This document shows, piece after piece, positions 1-12,699 of a DNA stretch of 64,000 bases (position 1 is its first letter; every line of letters begins with the position of its first letter). The stretch is from Stercorarius parasiticus (taxonomy: Eukaryota; Chordata; Aves; Charadriiformes; Stercorariidae), in NCBI GenBank assembly GCA_013396915.1, contig VWZL01005037.1, forward strand, positions 231,140 to 295,139. Reading direction: 5' to 3'. The position numbers and the translations under genes are program-made. The notes under the pieces were generated by a model. The model ran no database searches, had not been told where the DNA came from, and was given only the letters and a program-made list of their open reading frames with translations.

Positions 1-3000
1 GGCATTTAAAGGGTGTAAAGATTATCTTGATATTTGCCAAGAATGCTCTCAGTTTCCATTTTTATAGAAAATGTTGATAGCACCACTTAGATTTGAAATT
101 GTCCTCAACTGTTCCTTTTTTTCAAACCCTCCAGGTTCTTATGAAAATTTTTCTTTTAAAATAGAGTAGATCCAAAATACCAACCGACTCTTGCTCATTC
201 CAGCTGAAACATGTCTATAGCCTTCTCTCATTCTGTCTAGGGAAATCTGCTCTTCTCTGTCCACTCTTCCTCATCCCAGTTTTTTTAATCCCTCACCCCA
301 CACTTAAGGGCAGCTCTTGAAACCAGACTGCTGCCTTGACCACATAATCTCTGGTGTTTTCCGCTTCCTCCCCTATCTTATTTCATCAAATTCAACTTTC
401 TACAACATTTTAAATACAGTGGCTTTTTTTTTATTCCTCTCGTGTTATTTCGTCTACTTTTCCAATGGCTGCAGCTACCCTTCCTTTTTTGGGCTTCTCA
501 TATTTTCATTTGTTTATAATTTTTCTCCTTCTAAGTTTGATATTGTCAACCTCCCTCGACCAGACAACTGCCGTGTATTTATCTTTCTGATGCTGCAAGC
601 ATTTTAAGACACTCAACAGATCAGATAGGAGTGTAGTAGAATCTTAGAGTAAAGATAGGATAAAAAGGTGTTCCATGAGTTAAGGTGTTTAACTACTATT
701 CATAAGTATTCGGTTCCCTTCTATCCTGTGACACATAGCATATGTATAATCTCTATTCAGACACTTTGCCTTTTCGTACCTTTTTCTCCTCTCCTAAAAC
801 GTGAAGAGCAGTACTTCCATCATACACTTTTTTAAGAAAAATCCATTACAATGTGAAGTGGACAATAACTACAATAATGTAAGCACCTCAAGACTTGTAC
901 CGAGCCTTGGGGTGTTTAGCTGATTTGTGCACTGCACCTAATTTATTCCTTCGGAACAGGAATTACCTCTAAATTTTAGTAAAGCAATATCAGAAACTAA
1001 ACAAGAAAAAAATGAACAAAGAAAAAATGGAAGTTCATAGAAATAAAGGAAAATCAAAACTATGGACTACCAGAATTATTGCCCTTAGAAAAGAGATGTT
1101 TGATGTATGCCTTTGGTCACGGACAAGGAGGGAGGGAGACTGGCTTGAAGATCTGTGAATAGCAGGAATTTGAAGCAATAGCATGCCAATAGCTACAGCA
1201 AATGTTTGTAAATTGAAATACTGTTTTACTTTGGAGAGATCTGCTTATTAATTCACAAACAGCAGACGTACTTCATTGGGCATACAGCTTCTATTTCCCC
1301 ATTATGTACAGATTCATGGCTCAGTACCTAACGTGTTGGCAGATGAAAACATTTTGAAAAAAATATTTTTTATACATTCTGTTGTGTTAAATTTAGTTAC
1401 ATGGCATCCGATTAGGCTGATGGAAGCTAGAGTGATGAATTGCAAGAAAACATCATGAGACGTAACAAGTTGCAACAAAGTTGGCCAGAGTATAAGAAAT
1501 GTGCACGAGGCAGTGAGTTAAAAAGATATAAAGGTATGAATCCAAATAATCAACAACATCTAAGTGGCACACCACATAGTGCGAGGGGCAACACAAGAAA
1601 AATTTGCTGTTTCTTCCGTCCTTAGTTGTTCCATGTTGGGCTTATAACTTTGAATAAGTAATAGCTCATGAAGGCAACAAGTAATTGAGCCAGGAGCTGG
1701 CAACCGGTAAGACATACAGAAGCTTTGATTCCTTTGCTACATGTCGGGAGGAAGGCTGCTTTATGGGGACCATGAGGCTACCACTGTGACACCAAATTGA
1801 ACAGGGCTTGTTGCCCTGAATCTTCCTCATAGTTATATTTAAAAGATTGGTGAAATTGTGCTGCTGTGCATATCACAGAATATGTATCTGTCCAAAAAAG
1901 TCAGCAAAATTTGGATTGTGTTTTCCCTCTCAGTCTGTGTTTCAGGCATTACAGTATATTTAGAGTATGAACAGTACCTTGGACTTTTTTAGGGTGCAGT
2001 ATGTTTAGCCTGACAGAGTATATGGAGCAAACACCTGCCTATTTGTAGAGAAAGTGGATTTAGGAATGATGGAGTGGGCTCTCATGGTGTGCTTTATTTA
2101 GTTTATTTATTTCTATTTACCAATGAGGCAAAAGGCTGACAAACTTCAGCCTTTTCTGGTCTCCAAAGACAGGCACAGAATATTTCATTGGAAAGAGAAG
2201 GCGTAACTGCTATATATTTTTGTAATTCAAAGAAACTTAATCTTCAGCATTTTGTATATCACTTCAGCCACTGAAAAATTTCATACAGCTTTTGGACCTG
2301 TTTTTCAAGCCAGTAAGTAAAGTCCCATTACTATTCAGGGAAGCATTGTAAAAGGAAGTGGAAGAACAGGGGAACCTTATTATATTGTATCATCAGAACT
2401 ATTTGAAGAAATACAGATGGAGTATTATAAAAACATGGAACAAAATGTGGGAATGGGAAGAGAACATTGTACTGTTTGCATTTTTCTTTTTGCTACAGAC
2501 ATTTTCAATTCTATTGTATAAATGCAGGACATCTGCTTTATTGCACTAGAGGGAAAAAAGTTATCTTATACTCCACACAGCTAAGTTTTTTTCTGTAGCT
2601 TTAACGAAAACAGGAGATAGCACATTCTCTAATTTAAATTATGCACTCTCCGTATTTTCCCTCTCTGCTACCAAATCATACCTTAAAAATACAAGCCGAA
2701 GTGGAAAGGAGGTGGAAGAAGTGAGAAATGAGAACAGATTACAGCAAGAGAAAAAATGTTGGGAGCGAGGATTTTCTCCAATTCTGTACACTTACACTGG
2801 TAGAATTAAAATATAACTTGTTTTGCACTGTTCATTCACTGAAAGGCCTTGGGCTCCTGTTAGAAGAGTACTTACTGTCTGTGCGTATACACAATGTGGT
2901 AGATTATGAGCAAAACCAACATAAGGGATGAGTATTGCAATAGTAACACAAGAATGCCAACCTTCAGGATAACACGGTATTTTAGTGAGGCACCAACTGG

Positions 3001-3628
3001 AGAGGGGGAGAGAGGGAAGGGGAAAGGCACCAACCAAACTTACAAATCCAAAGGGTTAGTTCAACAGCTTCAAGAACTACTTCAGCTTTCCCTTTTACTT
3101 TCAAGATTTTGGATGTCCTGGATCAACTGACCAGAAAAGCATTGGTAAAAAGTACTGAAAGAGAATCTATACCATTTGAAAAAAACACCTCTGGATATCT
3201 CTGATACTATTCTGACATTAGTTATGTTTGGGGGCAGTTGCAATGCAACATCACTGGATGTCAAAACCCTGCACAGATGGTAACTAACTGGGGAAAGAAA
3301 AAGACTGTTCTCCTTGGATTCTTTGTACAGTTTTTTCCATACCTTGGTTAATCCACATCTAATTTGAGATTGTAAATTAATTGATAAACACAGCATAACT
3401 GAGGTGGTCCCTTATGTCTAGCATGGAAGACAGAGTGACCACATTTTGGTGCAGCTGTGTACAGAATCCCTTTAAAAGATACCTTGGGGACTGGTCTTCA
3501 GGTGTGTTGAGCATCATCACCATGAAGTTGTGGGTATTCTACATCTCAGACATGAAGAGAAAAGAAAAGGAAAATCCTAGCAAGAGGATTCCAACAGGGC
3601 TGTATTTTCTGGAAGCACCATCTAATAT
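1..3628. other. Non-coding DNA, no gene seen
   Basis: AT-rich single-copy-looking DNA. The stretch at about 190-560 is visibly pyrimidine-rich on the plus strand, which explains the 96-codon open frame at 317-607: stops need purines after T, so a C/T-rich strand has few of them. Other open frames here are 60-104 codons, overlap each other on opposite strands (for example 2792-3037 minus against 2906-3130 plus) and match no family I recognise. No repeat family was recognised. Confidence 0.6.
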
Positions 3629-4372
3629 GTAAGAACAGCATTATTTATTCAGACCAAAAGTCACTATAGTCCAGTCCCCAGTAGCAGATGCTTAGAAAAG
3701 AGAGTAACAACAGGATAGGCACCTAGTGATGCTTCCCTGTTGTAATATCCCATCTCTCAGTCACCTGCAGTCAGATATATTCTCAGTCAGTTCTTGATGG
3801 ATTTCATGAGTTTATCTAATTGCTTTTTGAATCCATGCAAATTCTATTATCTCAGCCCCCTCAGAAATACTTAGGTACGATTATGTATTATTGCATTGTT
3901 TGATTTTAACTTGCTATCTGACAATATAACCTGATGCCCATTTTTCTTGTATTATGAGAGACAGTGAATAATTGTTCCCTAATCACCTTCTCCATGCTAC
4001 TCTGATTTTATGGAGTTTTATCATATCCCTCATAAGTCATCTGTCCCAGTCTGAAAAGCATCTAGTTATTCCTTGTACAGAAACTGTTCCACATCTCTGA
4101 TCATCCCACCTGCCTTTCTCTGTAACTTTTCAGGTTCTGATATCACTTTTAAAAAAAAACAACAAGGGAAGGGAGGAAGGTCTAGCGGTTTTTCAGTTTG
4201 GCATAGCACCATGGACTTATACATCATGTAAAGATTGCTCCTTTTCCCCTCTTCATGGTTTTTGCTCACTACTGAGCACTGAGCTGTGGTGGTGTTTTTG
4301 ATTTGTTTGTTTTTTTTTTTTCAGGGAGCTAACTTCTATAACTCCAAGATCTCTTTCCTCAGCTCAGCCATT
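3629..4372 (-). mobile_element. Ancient CR1 LINE fragment (5'-truncated)
   Basis: The plus strand reads as the reverse complement of the 3' part of an old CR1 family of the kind abundant in turtles and crocodilians. Landmarks in the expected order are a 3'-end start near 3631 (AAGAACAGC..., then 'cagaccaaaag'), the 'gagtttatctaattgctttttga' area near 3807, 'tattatgagagacagtga' near 3950, 'tcatatccctcataagtcatctg' near 4020, 'caccatggacttata' near 4207 and 'actccaagatctctttcct' near 4341. The minus-strand frame at 4066-4269 preserves broken pieces of the reverse-transcriptase C-terminal region, including YKSMV and EKLQRKAGGMIRD, which resemble family motifs LYKSMVRP and EKVQRRATKMI. It is heavily diverged, with internal indels and a T/A tract near 4311-4321. 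Identification is from remembered consensus patterns, not a search. The subfamily is uncertain. Confidence 0.85.
4066..4269 (-). pseudogene. CR1 ORF2 reverse-transcriptase C-terminal remnant
   Basis: This 67-codon open frame lies inside the ancient CR1 copy and on the element's sense strand. It contains MMYKSMV, then after a damaged stretch EKLQRKAGGMIRDVEQFLYKE. These correspond to the segment after the reverse-transcriptase catalytic core in CR1 ORF2 proteins. The poly-A/T insertion near 4150 and the loss of the intervening conserved residues show it is dead. It has no host function that I can infer. Confidence 0.7.
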
Positions 4373-7300
4373 CTTCAAGTTAGGATTGTTTCTCCTATGT
4401 GCCCTTGACTTGGGACACAGGAACAAGACCTTCAATATTCAAGATGTGTATGGATCTTGCATGATTTGTGGGATTTGTGGTTTCCCATTTACTGCTTAGA
4501 AAGAATGGAGGAAAGCAAAACAAGTAGAAAAAGAAATCTCTCTGAAACTTAAGGAGCTTTTGTGGGTTTCCTATGACTTTAATACTATATTTAATATCAA
4601 AGAAATGAAGTAGCTGTCGGTCCCAAGATGGGAAAATCAATTCTTTTCTGACATTTAATTTGTGCTTTTGAGATGCAACATAACAGTCGTAGAATATAAA
4701 GGTTCTGACTTTCCTATTGGTTAATTTCAAAGCTTTGATTAAGCCTTTCATTTGAAATAGTTTCAATTTTTTATTTGACATTTTTACCAAGGCTGCCAAA
4801 TCTCTGACTGTTTTAAATGAGAAAAGAGGGTAAGATGTCATTTCCTATCTGTAGATCCCAGGTTTCTGAACAACATTTCCTTGGAATCTACACCTACATT
4901 TCAGTAGAAATTCATGATGTAATGAATTTGAAGAGACAGCAAAGTCATAATACAAGTATTAGACTGGCTGTATTCACCATCTCATCCAGTATCAAAATCA
5001 GACTGCTTGCAAGACAACAAATTTTTTTGGACTCCTCTATGAAAACGTCTGAATAGTCTTACACTGGGAAACAAAGAAACACAGAGAGGCCATGCCCTGT
5101 GACTGAAAGCACAATTAAGCCCTTTCCAGTGAAAGTGGATCAGATAGCTAAGTGTTTCAGGCTTCATACCTTTATCAAACTGTGCGCTCTATATTATTTT
5201 GTCTATTACTATTTTTTCTGTATTTGTCTTTAGAAATACCACTACATGATGTAAATTTCCCCACAGCCACATGTTAGTGGCTGTAACTCAGCAATGAAGT
5301 CACGTTCTCTGGGCTGGAGCTGAAACAAGATCTAATCTTATTCCCACTGATAGCAGTAGAAATAGTTACAATAGAAAATGGACTGTTAAAATTAGTGTTC
5401 CTTTAAGTATCAATTGTATTTTTTCGTAACTAAACTTATTTAGTCATGAATAAAGCCAGATACTGCAAATATTTATAACTAAATGGTGTGCTGGCAGCAG
5501 TCTATCAAACTGGAACAAGTAGGACCACTGCCATGACTAAGTGCTGCATGAGGAAATGAGTGTTGGACCAAGCAAGGCTTTGTTACTGTCACAAGGATCT
5601 AGAAAACAAGGAACTGATCTGGAAGGAAGGCTGCACTTTCTCTACTTACCTCTGACATTCTCTGCTCTGGGATGCTTAGCTACTCATTTTGCGTCTCTCG
5701 ACTCCTGACATGCTAACGTCCTGGTACAGTGCAGGGACACCACATTACTGCCCCAGTCTTGTTTAGGGTCTGTGGGTATGAATGGAATGCAAATGTTGCT
5801 TCAAGAGGCAAGGTACATATTCATTTTGATACGTAATAATAGATGACTGCTGCGACTAACATTTTAAATATACGAAGGAGTTAGGATTATGAATATATGG
5901 TTTAATGAAAATGTGTTTGGTAAATTCTCTGAGACAAAGACGCTTTTGTTCTGTCCATACAGCATTGAGCACAACAGGGCCCTACTCCTTCTTTAACTTC
6001 TCCAGTGTAATACAAGTAATAAATAACAATATATGCTCATGGGAGGATTTAGGAGTTAGGACATCTTGTTTATTACCTTACAGTATACATAATTCAAGCT
6101 TTATTTTTGTTACTTTCTTTTTTTTTTAAGTAGACTACTTTTCCATTTTCTTCAATCAGAAGTCAATAAACTACACTTTTGTCCTATGTCTAACTTGTCA
6201 AGGTCTCTAAGAGAAAACATGTTTTAAAGGAGTAGGAGTTAATGGTCACTCCTGCACCATAAATTGCATTGGCAGACACACTAGTAGCTTGTAGAAGTAA
6301 GGATGGCTTTCTCCTTGAAAGCTCTAATGAGACTGGGGAATAATATACAATCTGTGATTCAGGTACACTGCACTGCAAATTCGGGAGCTTTTAAACAAGT
6401 AGTAATGCGTAATAATACTGGAAATACATTCCATCTGCTTCTTTTCTGAACTCAGCGAGATAAATACTTGTTATATTTGTGGAACTTAACTGCCTTTGAT
6501 TTCTATTGCTTTCAAAATACTTAACGATTATTTTATACATGTGAAAGTAAATGCCCTCAAGGATTGTCTTGAATTTAACCACAATGGATAAAAAGGAAAG
6601 ACACCAAATTCTTCTGGAAACTTCTCGACAGTTTTTGAACAACAGACTTTTAACTCAGTTACTACAAATCTTTTGTAATTCATGTCATTATTATTAAGCA
6701 TCATAAGTCTCCCAAGACAATTACAGTCAATAGGGGTATATTAGTTTAATTTTATGTGATGTGTTTTCAGACTATGTAGGCAACTGCTGCTAGAAGAAGG
6801 AAACTTGCAAGGAAGGAAAGAATGAAATTTTAATACTTGATTGAGCACTTTGGGAATGTCTTTTTGAAGAAGTAAGACAATTTAAAACTGGACTTTTTCT
6901 AAAAAATGAAATGAGTCTCACTTCTAAAGACTAAAACTTCTCAGATTTGTAGTTTTATTCCTGCTACCACATTCTTTAAAGCCTGCACAGAACTGATGGC
7001 TTGGTAGAAATCACAGCTCTGGAAATAACTCGATATGTATATTAACCCCAGAAGAAACAAGGTTGATTCAGTCTATAACCCACAACCTGCTCGCTGTCAG
7101 TGCAGCTAATTTGTTCTTTTACTCTGTGAGTGAAATTCTGCATACAATGATTTTGTTTTGAAATGTGTTGATACGCAAATAACTAAGAAAAAGGGCCTTC
7201 CTAATCTCAGAGAAGCTCAGACACCACTGGACTTTATATCAATTTTAGTAGTTAATGACTGGACATAGTTAAGGACTGTACATGTCCTTAGTGTCAGTCT

Positions 7301-7899
7301 CATAACCTTTGTCTATTTCCAAGATGCAACTGTACATTCAATTACTCAGAGTTTGTTACATATTAAAGACTACTGTTTTTTATTTCATCTATGTACTTTA
7401 AAGTACTTTCCAGTAATTAACTGTAAGAATTTCAACCAAAACAAAATTCATTCTTGCAGGAAATCATGAAAATTGAAATCTTAAAAGTTGAAACATATCA
7501 AATAAATATATAACATAAATATTATAGATTAATTATTTTTTTAAAGGAATCTCAAAATATAAACTTCTGTGATTTTCATTTGAAAGTGAAGTTTAGCTCA
7601 AGAACAACAAATTTTCTTCAGAAAAATTAAATTAAAACACTGTGCATTTGTAGTTGATATTCTAAGATAAATTACGCGAAAATTATATCTCTGAAACAAA
7701 ATTCTGAACGAAACCTTTTTCTTCAAACCAATGCTTCCTTTTATGTTGAAATACAGAGCTTCAAAAATTTGGCAAGTCTCTCCTGTCCATACAAATGTTC
7801 AATGAGCTCTAGTTGTGCATTTTGTCCCTTAAACTTGTACAATCTCATCAAGACACGAGTCGATTAACAGTTGAATACCTTTATGATAGGTATACATAT
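4373..7899. other. Non-coding DNA, no gene seen
   Basis: AT-rich sequence with no recognised repeat family. The largest open frame is 148 codons on the minus strand (4395-4841), ending beside the CR1 copy. Its translation is lysine- and phenylalanine-rich, matches no domain I know and has no sign of splice structure. I treat it as chance. The remaining frames are under 85 codons. Confidence 0.55.
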
Positions 7900-8200
7900 A
7901 ATTTTATACTATTTAACAGCATTGTTTAGGCCAAATTGACAGAAAACTAAAGCATTATTGCAATAGGAAATCTTGCTGCCATTTATGGTTTTCACCTTGC
8001 AATAAGAGACTGTCTATTTGGCCTAGTCACAGATATCATGAGCTACTGCTAATTAATGCCTTCATTGGAAGCTGTTTTACCAAGTTGGAAAAATGTAATG
8101 GTCCATCTTGCCTCACAATTCCTGCTTTCAAATACTGCTGTTTACTATCCTCTCATGCTGAATATGATTATATAAAATCTGCTATCTGTTACTTGCCACT
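7900..8200. promoter_or_regulatory. Candidate conserved non-coding element
   Basis: This repeat-free stretch of balanced complexity has enhancer-like word content. TTGCAATA occurs twice, at 7958-7965 and 7997-8004, in the same orientation 39 bp apart, and the first sits in the palindrome ATTGCAAT (C/EBP-like). A homeodomain-type GCTAATTAATGCC lies near 8047-8059. No long open frame covers it. Conservation is inferred from texture only. Confidence 0.3.
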
Positions 8201-9217
8201 ATTAGAAGATTTTCTAGACAAATTTCACGCTCATAACTGAAGAAGCCCCCGATTATATTGATGTTCTATTGCTGAGAGCCACATATTCTCTGGAATAAAT
8301 CCTGACCCTTCAGAGACACCACTTACAAACTTAGAGAGCTGGATGGAAACTTCGCTTATTATTCTCTGACCATGTTCTGAAGAATCAGGTTTAATATCTG
8401 TCTTGAAACCAAGGCCTAGAGCAGAGCATTTAGTCCAGTCACCTCAACTGTGTCAGCTTTTGCAGAACATTTACATCTGGAAATGAAGACCCTGATCACA
8501 TTTAACTGAGATAAAATTGTTACATATTATCATTCAGAAAAGCAGCAAAAACCAACACTGTACCCTCCATCAAGGACATATATTCTTTAGAGTCCAATAT
8601 ACAGTAAGCAGAATTAAAAACTGTCTGGATTTGTATGTATTTGCTTCAGGACACTGAATGCAAACATGCCTTTTATCGGCTCCACCAAGGTAGGAAATGC
8701 ATTAGCATTTACTGAATTCAAGCTGTCCTCCTGCCATGTCTTGGGTTAAGGGCTCCATGACAAAACGTATGGCAGACTGAAGAGGAAGCAGAGCTGGAGC
8801 ACCTGTATTCCCCGCGTCACCCTCTCACACTTCAGCTCTGATTGACTTTGTGAAGTTAATTCCAGTCATTGAATTACTGAATAGGCCTTTGTGAGCCATC
8901 ACATCACCAGTGATCTGGTGCAGCATTTTTTTTTTATGATAGAGGTGGGCACGGATAGACTTTTCTGTAGTCGTCATGAGAGGCTCCTACACAACTTAGC
9001 AGTTCTTTCTCAGGGTACTACTAGAAGATAATTCACAGAGCTCTTAAATTTATACAACTTTTCTAGAAAGTCTCCAGTTGACATAACAAATTCATTCCCT
9101 CCTCTCTAGTGAGATAATCTATCAGCAGAGCTCATTAGCATCTTCTAAAACAAAGCCTCTCCTAAAATTCTGTTGACATCCCTGAAATTTATTGCAAGTC
9201 AGATCATACTATTTTAG
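8201..9217. other. Non-coding DNA, no gene seen
   Basis: Ordinary AT-rich sequence with a short poly-T run near 8928-8936. No open frame of 60 codons or more and no repeat family recognised. Confidence 0.55.
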
Positions 9218-9282
9218 AAAACTGTACTGGAAAAGACCTCTGGAGGTTAATCTGATCCAGTATAACTCAACAGCCCGTAGAC
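9218..9282 (-). mobile_element. Possible CR1 3'-end scrap
   Basis: The phrase 'ctggaaaagacctctggagg', followed by a decayed version of the 'tcatctggtccaact' consensus, is what the reverse complement of a CR1 3' end looks like. Only about 65 bp is recognisable, and the terminal octamer repeat is not clear. It abuts the minisatellite that follows. The alternative is a chance resemblance. Confidence 0.45.
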
Positions 9283-9283
9283 C

Positions 9284-9462
9284 ACTGGTGACTGCTGCTT
9301 GTGCCAGCTAGCAGGCGTCATCAGGAGCTGCCTCCCAGTTGTTATCAAATGCCTCCCAGCAGGCAGAGGCAAAACCTGGCTCCTGACTGCTGTCAATACC
9401 CGTGGGCGGGCATAATCGGGAGCTGGCTTCCCACTGCAGCCAGTACCTGCAGGCAGAAACAG
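9284..9462. repeat. Degenerate GC-rich minisatellite, about four units of 40-50 bp
   Basis: Four related units can be aligned by eye, starting near 9284, 9324, 9374 and 9418. Each carries a variant of 'ggagctggctcc', then 'gactgctg' or 'cactgcag', then 'cagtacc' or 'caatacc', and ends near 'ggcaggc' or 'gggcgggc'. It is much richer in G+C and CpG than its surroundings. The 75-codon open frame across it (9301-9528) gives a proline/serine/cysteine/glutamine-rich translation that echoes the units. I regard that frame as a by-product of the repeat, not a gene. Confidence 0.55.
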
Positions 9463-10632
9463 TTGGGAACCTATATTTGTAATTATTGCTATGAAATTAA
9501 GGGAGAGATATATATTTTAAAATCATAGAGTACAGTTTAATCTAAATGTTAGGAATTGTATTTATTACCTCTCTTCCCCAGTTGTTGAATAAGAGTTGGA
9601 GACACGGTAGTCCGCGGATTTTTTTGAACAGGGTTGGATGATCCTTTGACTACAAAAGATTGAGAAAAACAGAACCAGTTCATCTCTCTGCCAAAGGCAG
9701 GATAAATGAAATCTATGTCATTCTTGCTTCTAAATTTGAAGGTGATTTATTCTTTATATTAAAAAAAAAAATCACAGCCATAATTTTGTTTCCAATAAAA
9801 GAGATAACATTCTTATTACATTTTCTGCAATGTTTGATGGCATCTTATAAAACGTTTTCAAAGATATCTCTGAAAAAAAAAACTTCAAAAAGCAGAAGTG
9901 GACAAATTTCAGAATAGAAATGACTCCAAACTTCATGTGAAAACTTAGGTATAAGAGAAAATAAAAAGCTACTTTATTGTTAAGGATGAAAAGATATGTT
10001 CTAAACACAAGATGTTCTAAACTTTGAACCACAATCTTTCACTGGGGTTTGAGGTGATGATCTGCAGTTTAAAGATAAAAGCCCTCCTATGAAAAAATTG
10101 ATGAAATACCATATTCTTACAAAACCAAACGGAGAACTTTCAAAACTATAGTTGTGCCTGATTTGGTTTATCCTATGTGACACAAATGTCACTGGCCTTT
10201 CACATCCACTGTGGAAAACAGCAAACATCACCTCTCCCATGCAGTGCTATGAATCAGCCCAAAGCGTGCTCTGGCTCTTTTTTTGGTCTGTTGCCCTTCC
10301 TTCTTCAGCACAGAAAGTAACGTTTCCTTAAGACTCTATGTAGTATAATGGAGTTAATTGCTGCCTTTTTGTACCTTGTAGTTGAGCTTTGTTTGAGAAG
10401 GAGATTGGGGGAAAAGTCTGAAAGAAAATGTTTTTATGTTAGATCCTGCTGCCTTTCATGGGAAAGGAAACACAGGTGTTGCTGCACTCTTGCGTGTTTT
10501 GCTTGTGTCATCCTCTCCCATTCCTTTGGATATCTTTTGCGTTACAATAGGCTTTCCTAATGTGTACCAGGCCTATGACAGTGGCCATAGTATTAGAATA
10601 GCAGCTCTAGTGTGGTCTTGGAATATTATTAC

Positions 10633-10675
10633 ATTATTATTATTATTGTCGTTATTTTTATTTTTTTTTTTTTTA
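10633..10675. repeat. TTA microsatellite running into poly-T
   Basis: Four to five ATT/TTA units are followed by an interrupted T tract of about 14 bases. Simple low-complexity DNA. Confidence 0.85.
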
Positions 10676-12684
10676 AATTGAGCACACTAGGGAAAGTTTA
10701 TATTTCACACTTTCTATTTCTACAGGTGCTTGGCTTTGGTTAGAGCACAATGTTTTAAAACCCATGTGTTAATAAAATAAAAGAATAAATGTCTACACAG
10801 AAGTGTCACTTTCTAAAAAAAGACAATAAATTGAAATACATTATTCCACATGTGGAATCCTGTCTTTATCATTGAAATGTCAGTTAACATTAAAACAACA
10901 ACTGAAATATAGCATCATGCTACCAAATGCTGTCCCTGCCTATTGTCACAATAAGAACCGTATATCAGTAAAATTAAAATTAATATTTAGTCATGCTGAA
11001 GCAAGATGGGATGATTGTGAGTTATCAGCTCAGAAGTTAGCTTCGCAGATTTAGTAAAGAAATTGTTTTCACCATGAACTATAACTACATCAAACAATCA
11101 CAGAATGTTTTATTCACGTCATATTTATGTCTGGATATGATCAAGTTATTTGCTAGGTGAACAGAGATACAGGATTTGGGGGGGATTAAAAGTACAAAAA
11201 GGAACATTTTGACTTTGTATTCCAACCTCATACCAGTGTGAAAAAAATCCCACCGACACATCAAATAAACCTCTGGCACAAAAATATAGTTACTTTCCTG
11301 CCATTAATACTGCAGCAGATTGAGCCTCAAAATAATGAAAAAAAGAAGGGTGGAGGCGGAGGTGTTGAAGACACATGATTTTACATGGGGAAAAAGGCTT
11401 TGGCAATCCTGTTACAATAATTCTTGTTTAGCCAAAGACTTGTCCAAGTCTGAACCAAACTGGGGTGGACTGAGGGCAGTAATAGAGAATGGCTGAGGAT
11501 TTGGACAGGACTACCGAATACTAATAAGGTGAACGCTTTCGGTTGCTAAAAATTTACTGGTGACATTTTTATTTTTCAGTTTTGCCATTTCAATCCTAAA
11601 ATACCAATATAAATCTGCAAATAATTAAACACACCCACTCCACAGATATTTCCCATAATCCAGAGAAATAAATCTAGATATATGATACAGCACACATCGC
11701 AGCTGTGTTCCCCAACTTACATAACATTTTAAAAGAAAAGCAGAGTAAAAGTGACATGACAGCTCTTTGAGGTCATGCCCCAGTATGTTGATCCTACTAT
11801 ATTTAAAGGGTAAGGTTGGGTCACTAACTAAATAAGAGCAGTGCTGAAGATATTTTTTTTTTGTTCATTTCAGTCTTGATGACCCTGGCAGAGGTCTCAC
11901 TTATTAAAGTGTGTTTGTGTATGGAGGCAGCTCCAGAGGGAATGTCTTAGATTATGCTCTCAGAATTGTGTCTGAAATTGGAAAAACACTGCTAAAAGAA
12001 ACATCATGATGGCACTGAAGCTTCATTCTAGCCTGGTGCAGAGTTAATGCAGTCACTAACTAAAATACACAGCTCTGCCCTGACAAGAGGTAAAATGCTA
12101 GCTTTTTTGTTTTGTGTAACGGGAATGATATTGTTCTATGCAGTATTTTTGAATGTGTTCCTGTACATAAAAAGAAAGAATGTGGAGGTTGAAAAGACAG
12201 AAAATATTCCATATTATGGCGGTATATTCCATCCAACAGAAAACAGATGTTTACTTCAGTATATTACGATATGCCAGAGGATATTTGAAGGTATCATGCT
12301 AACTTTTAACATTCATATGTATACAGTGAATTAGAGGTACCTGGTGAAATACTATGGGCATTGGTGCTAATTCCATTTGTAATCTTTTTCCCCTTTTTCC
12401 ATTGTAACCTTTTTGCATTTTTCCCTTTCTTACTTATAAATAAATTAAAAAAGGGGAGGAGCGGAATCCAACTTAATTGCACATTATTTACCTATGAAGT
12501 TTTATTTAAATGACAGTAAAGAAATAGTATAGGGAGACCTAGAGAGCTTACAAGAGCTGGGGAGAAAATCTGAAAAACAAGACAAAACAACATTCAGTAA
12601 TGAAAACTAAAAAGTCAAATACTTAAGGGAAATAATCTGAAACACAAATATACTATGGAAGGAAGATAGTGTTTGGAAAGCACT

Positions 12685-12699
12685 AAAAAAAAAAAAAAA
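12685..12699. repeat. Poly-A tract
   Basis: Fifteen consecutive A. No LINE or processed-gene body was recognised upstream on either strand, so it is treated as a plain homopolymer. Confidence 0.85.

Noticed and set aside
4395..4841. 148-codon minus-strand frame
   Set aside because: No domain, no splice or promoter context, and a lysine/phenylalanine-rich translation typical of AT-rich non-coding DNA.
12047..12461. Hydrophobic 95-codon frame followed by a purine run, recalling a retroviral envelope tail and polypurine tract
   Set aside because: No LTR start, no TG...CA pair and no gag, pol or primer-binding site was found nearby. The purine tract alone is weak.
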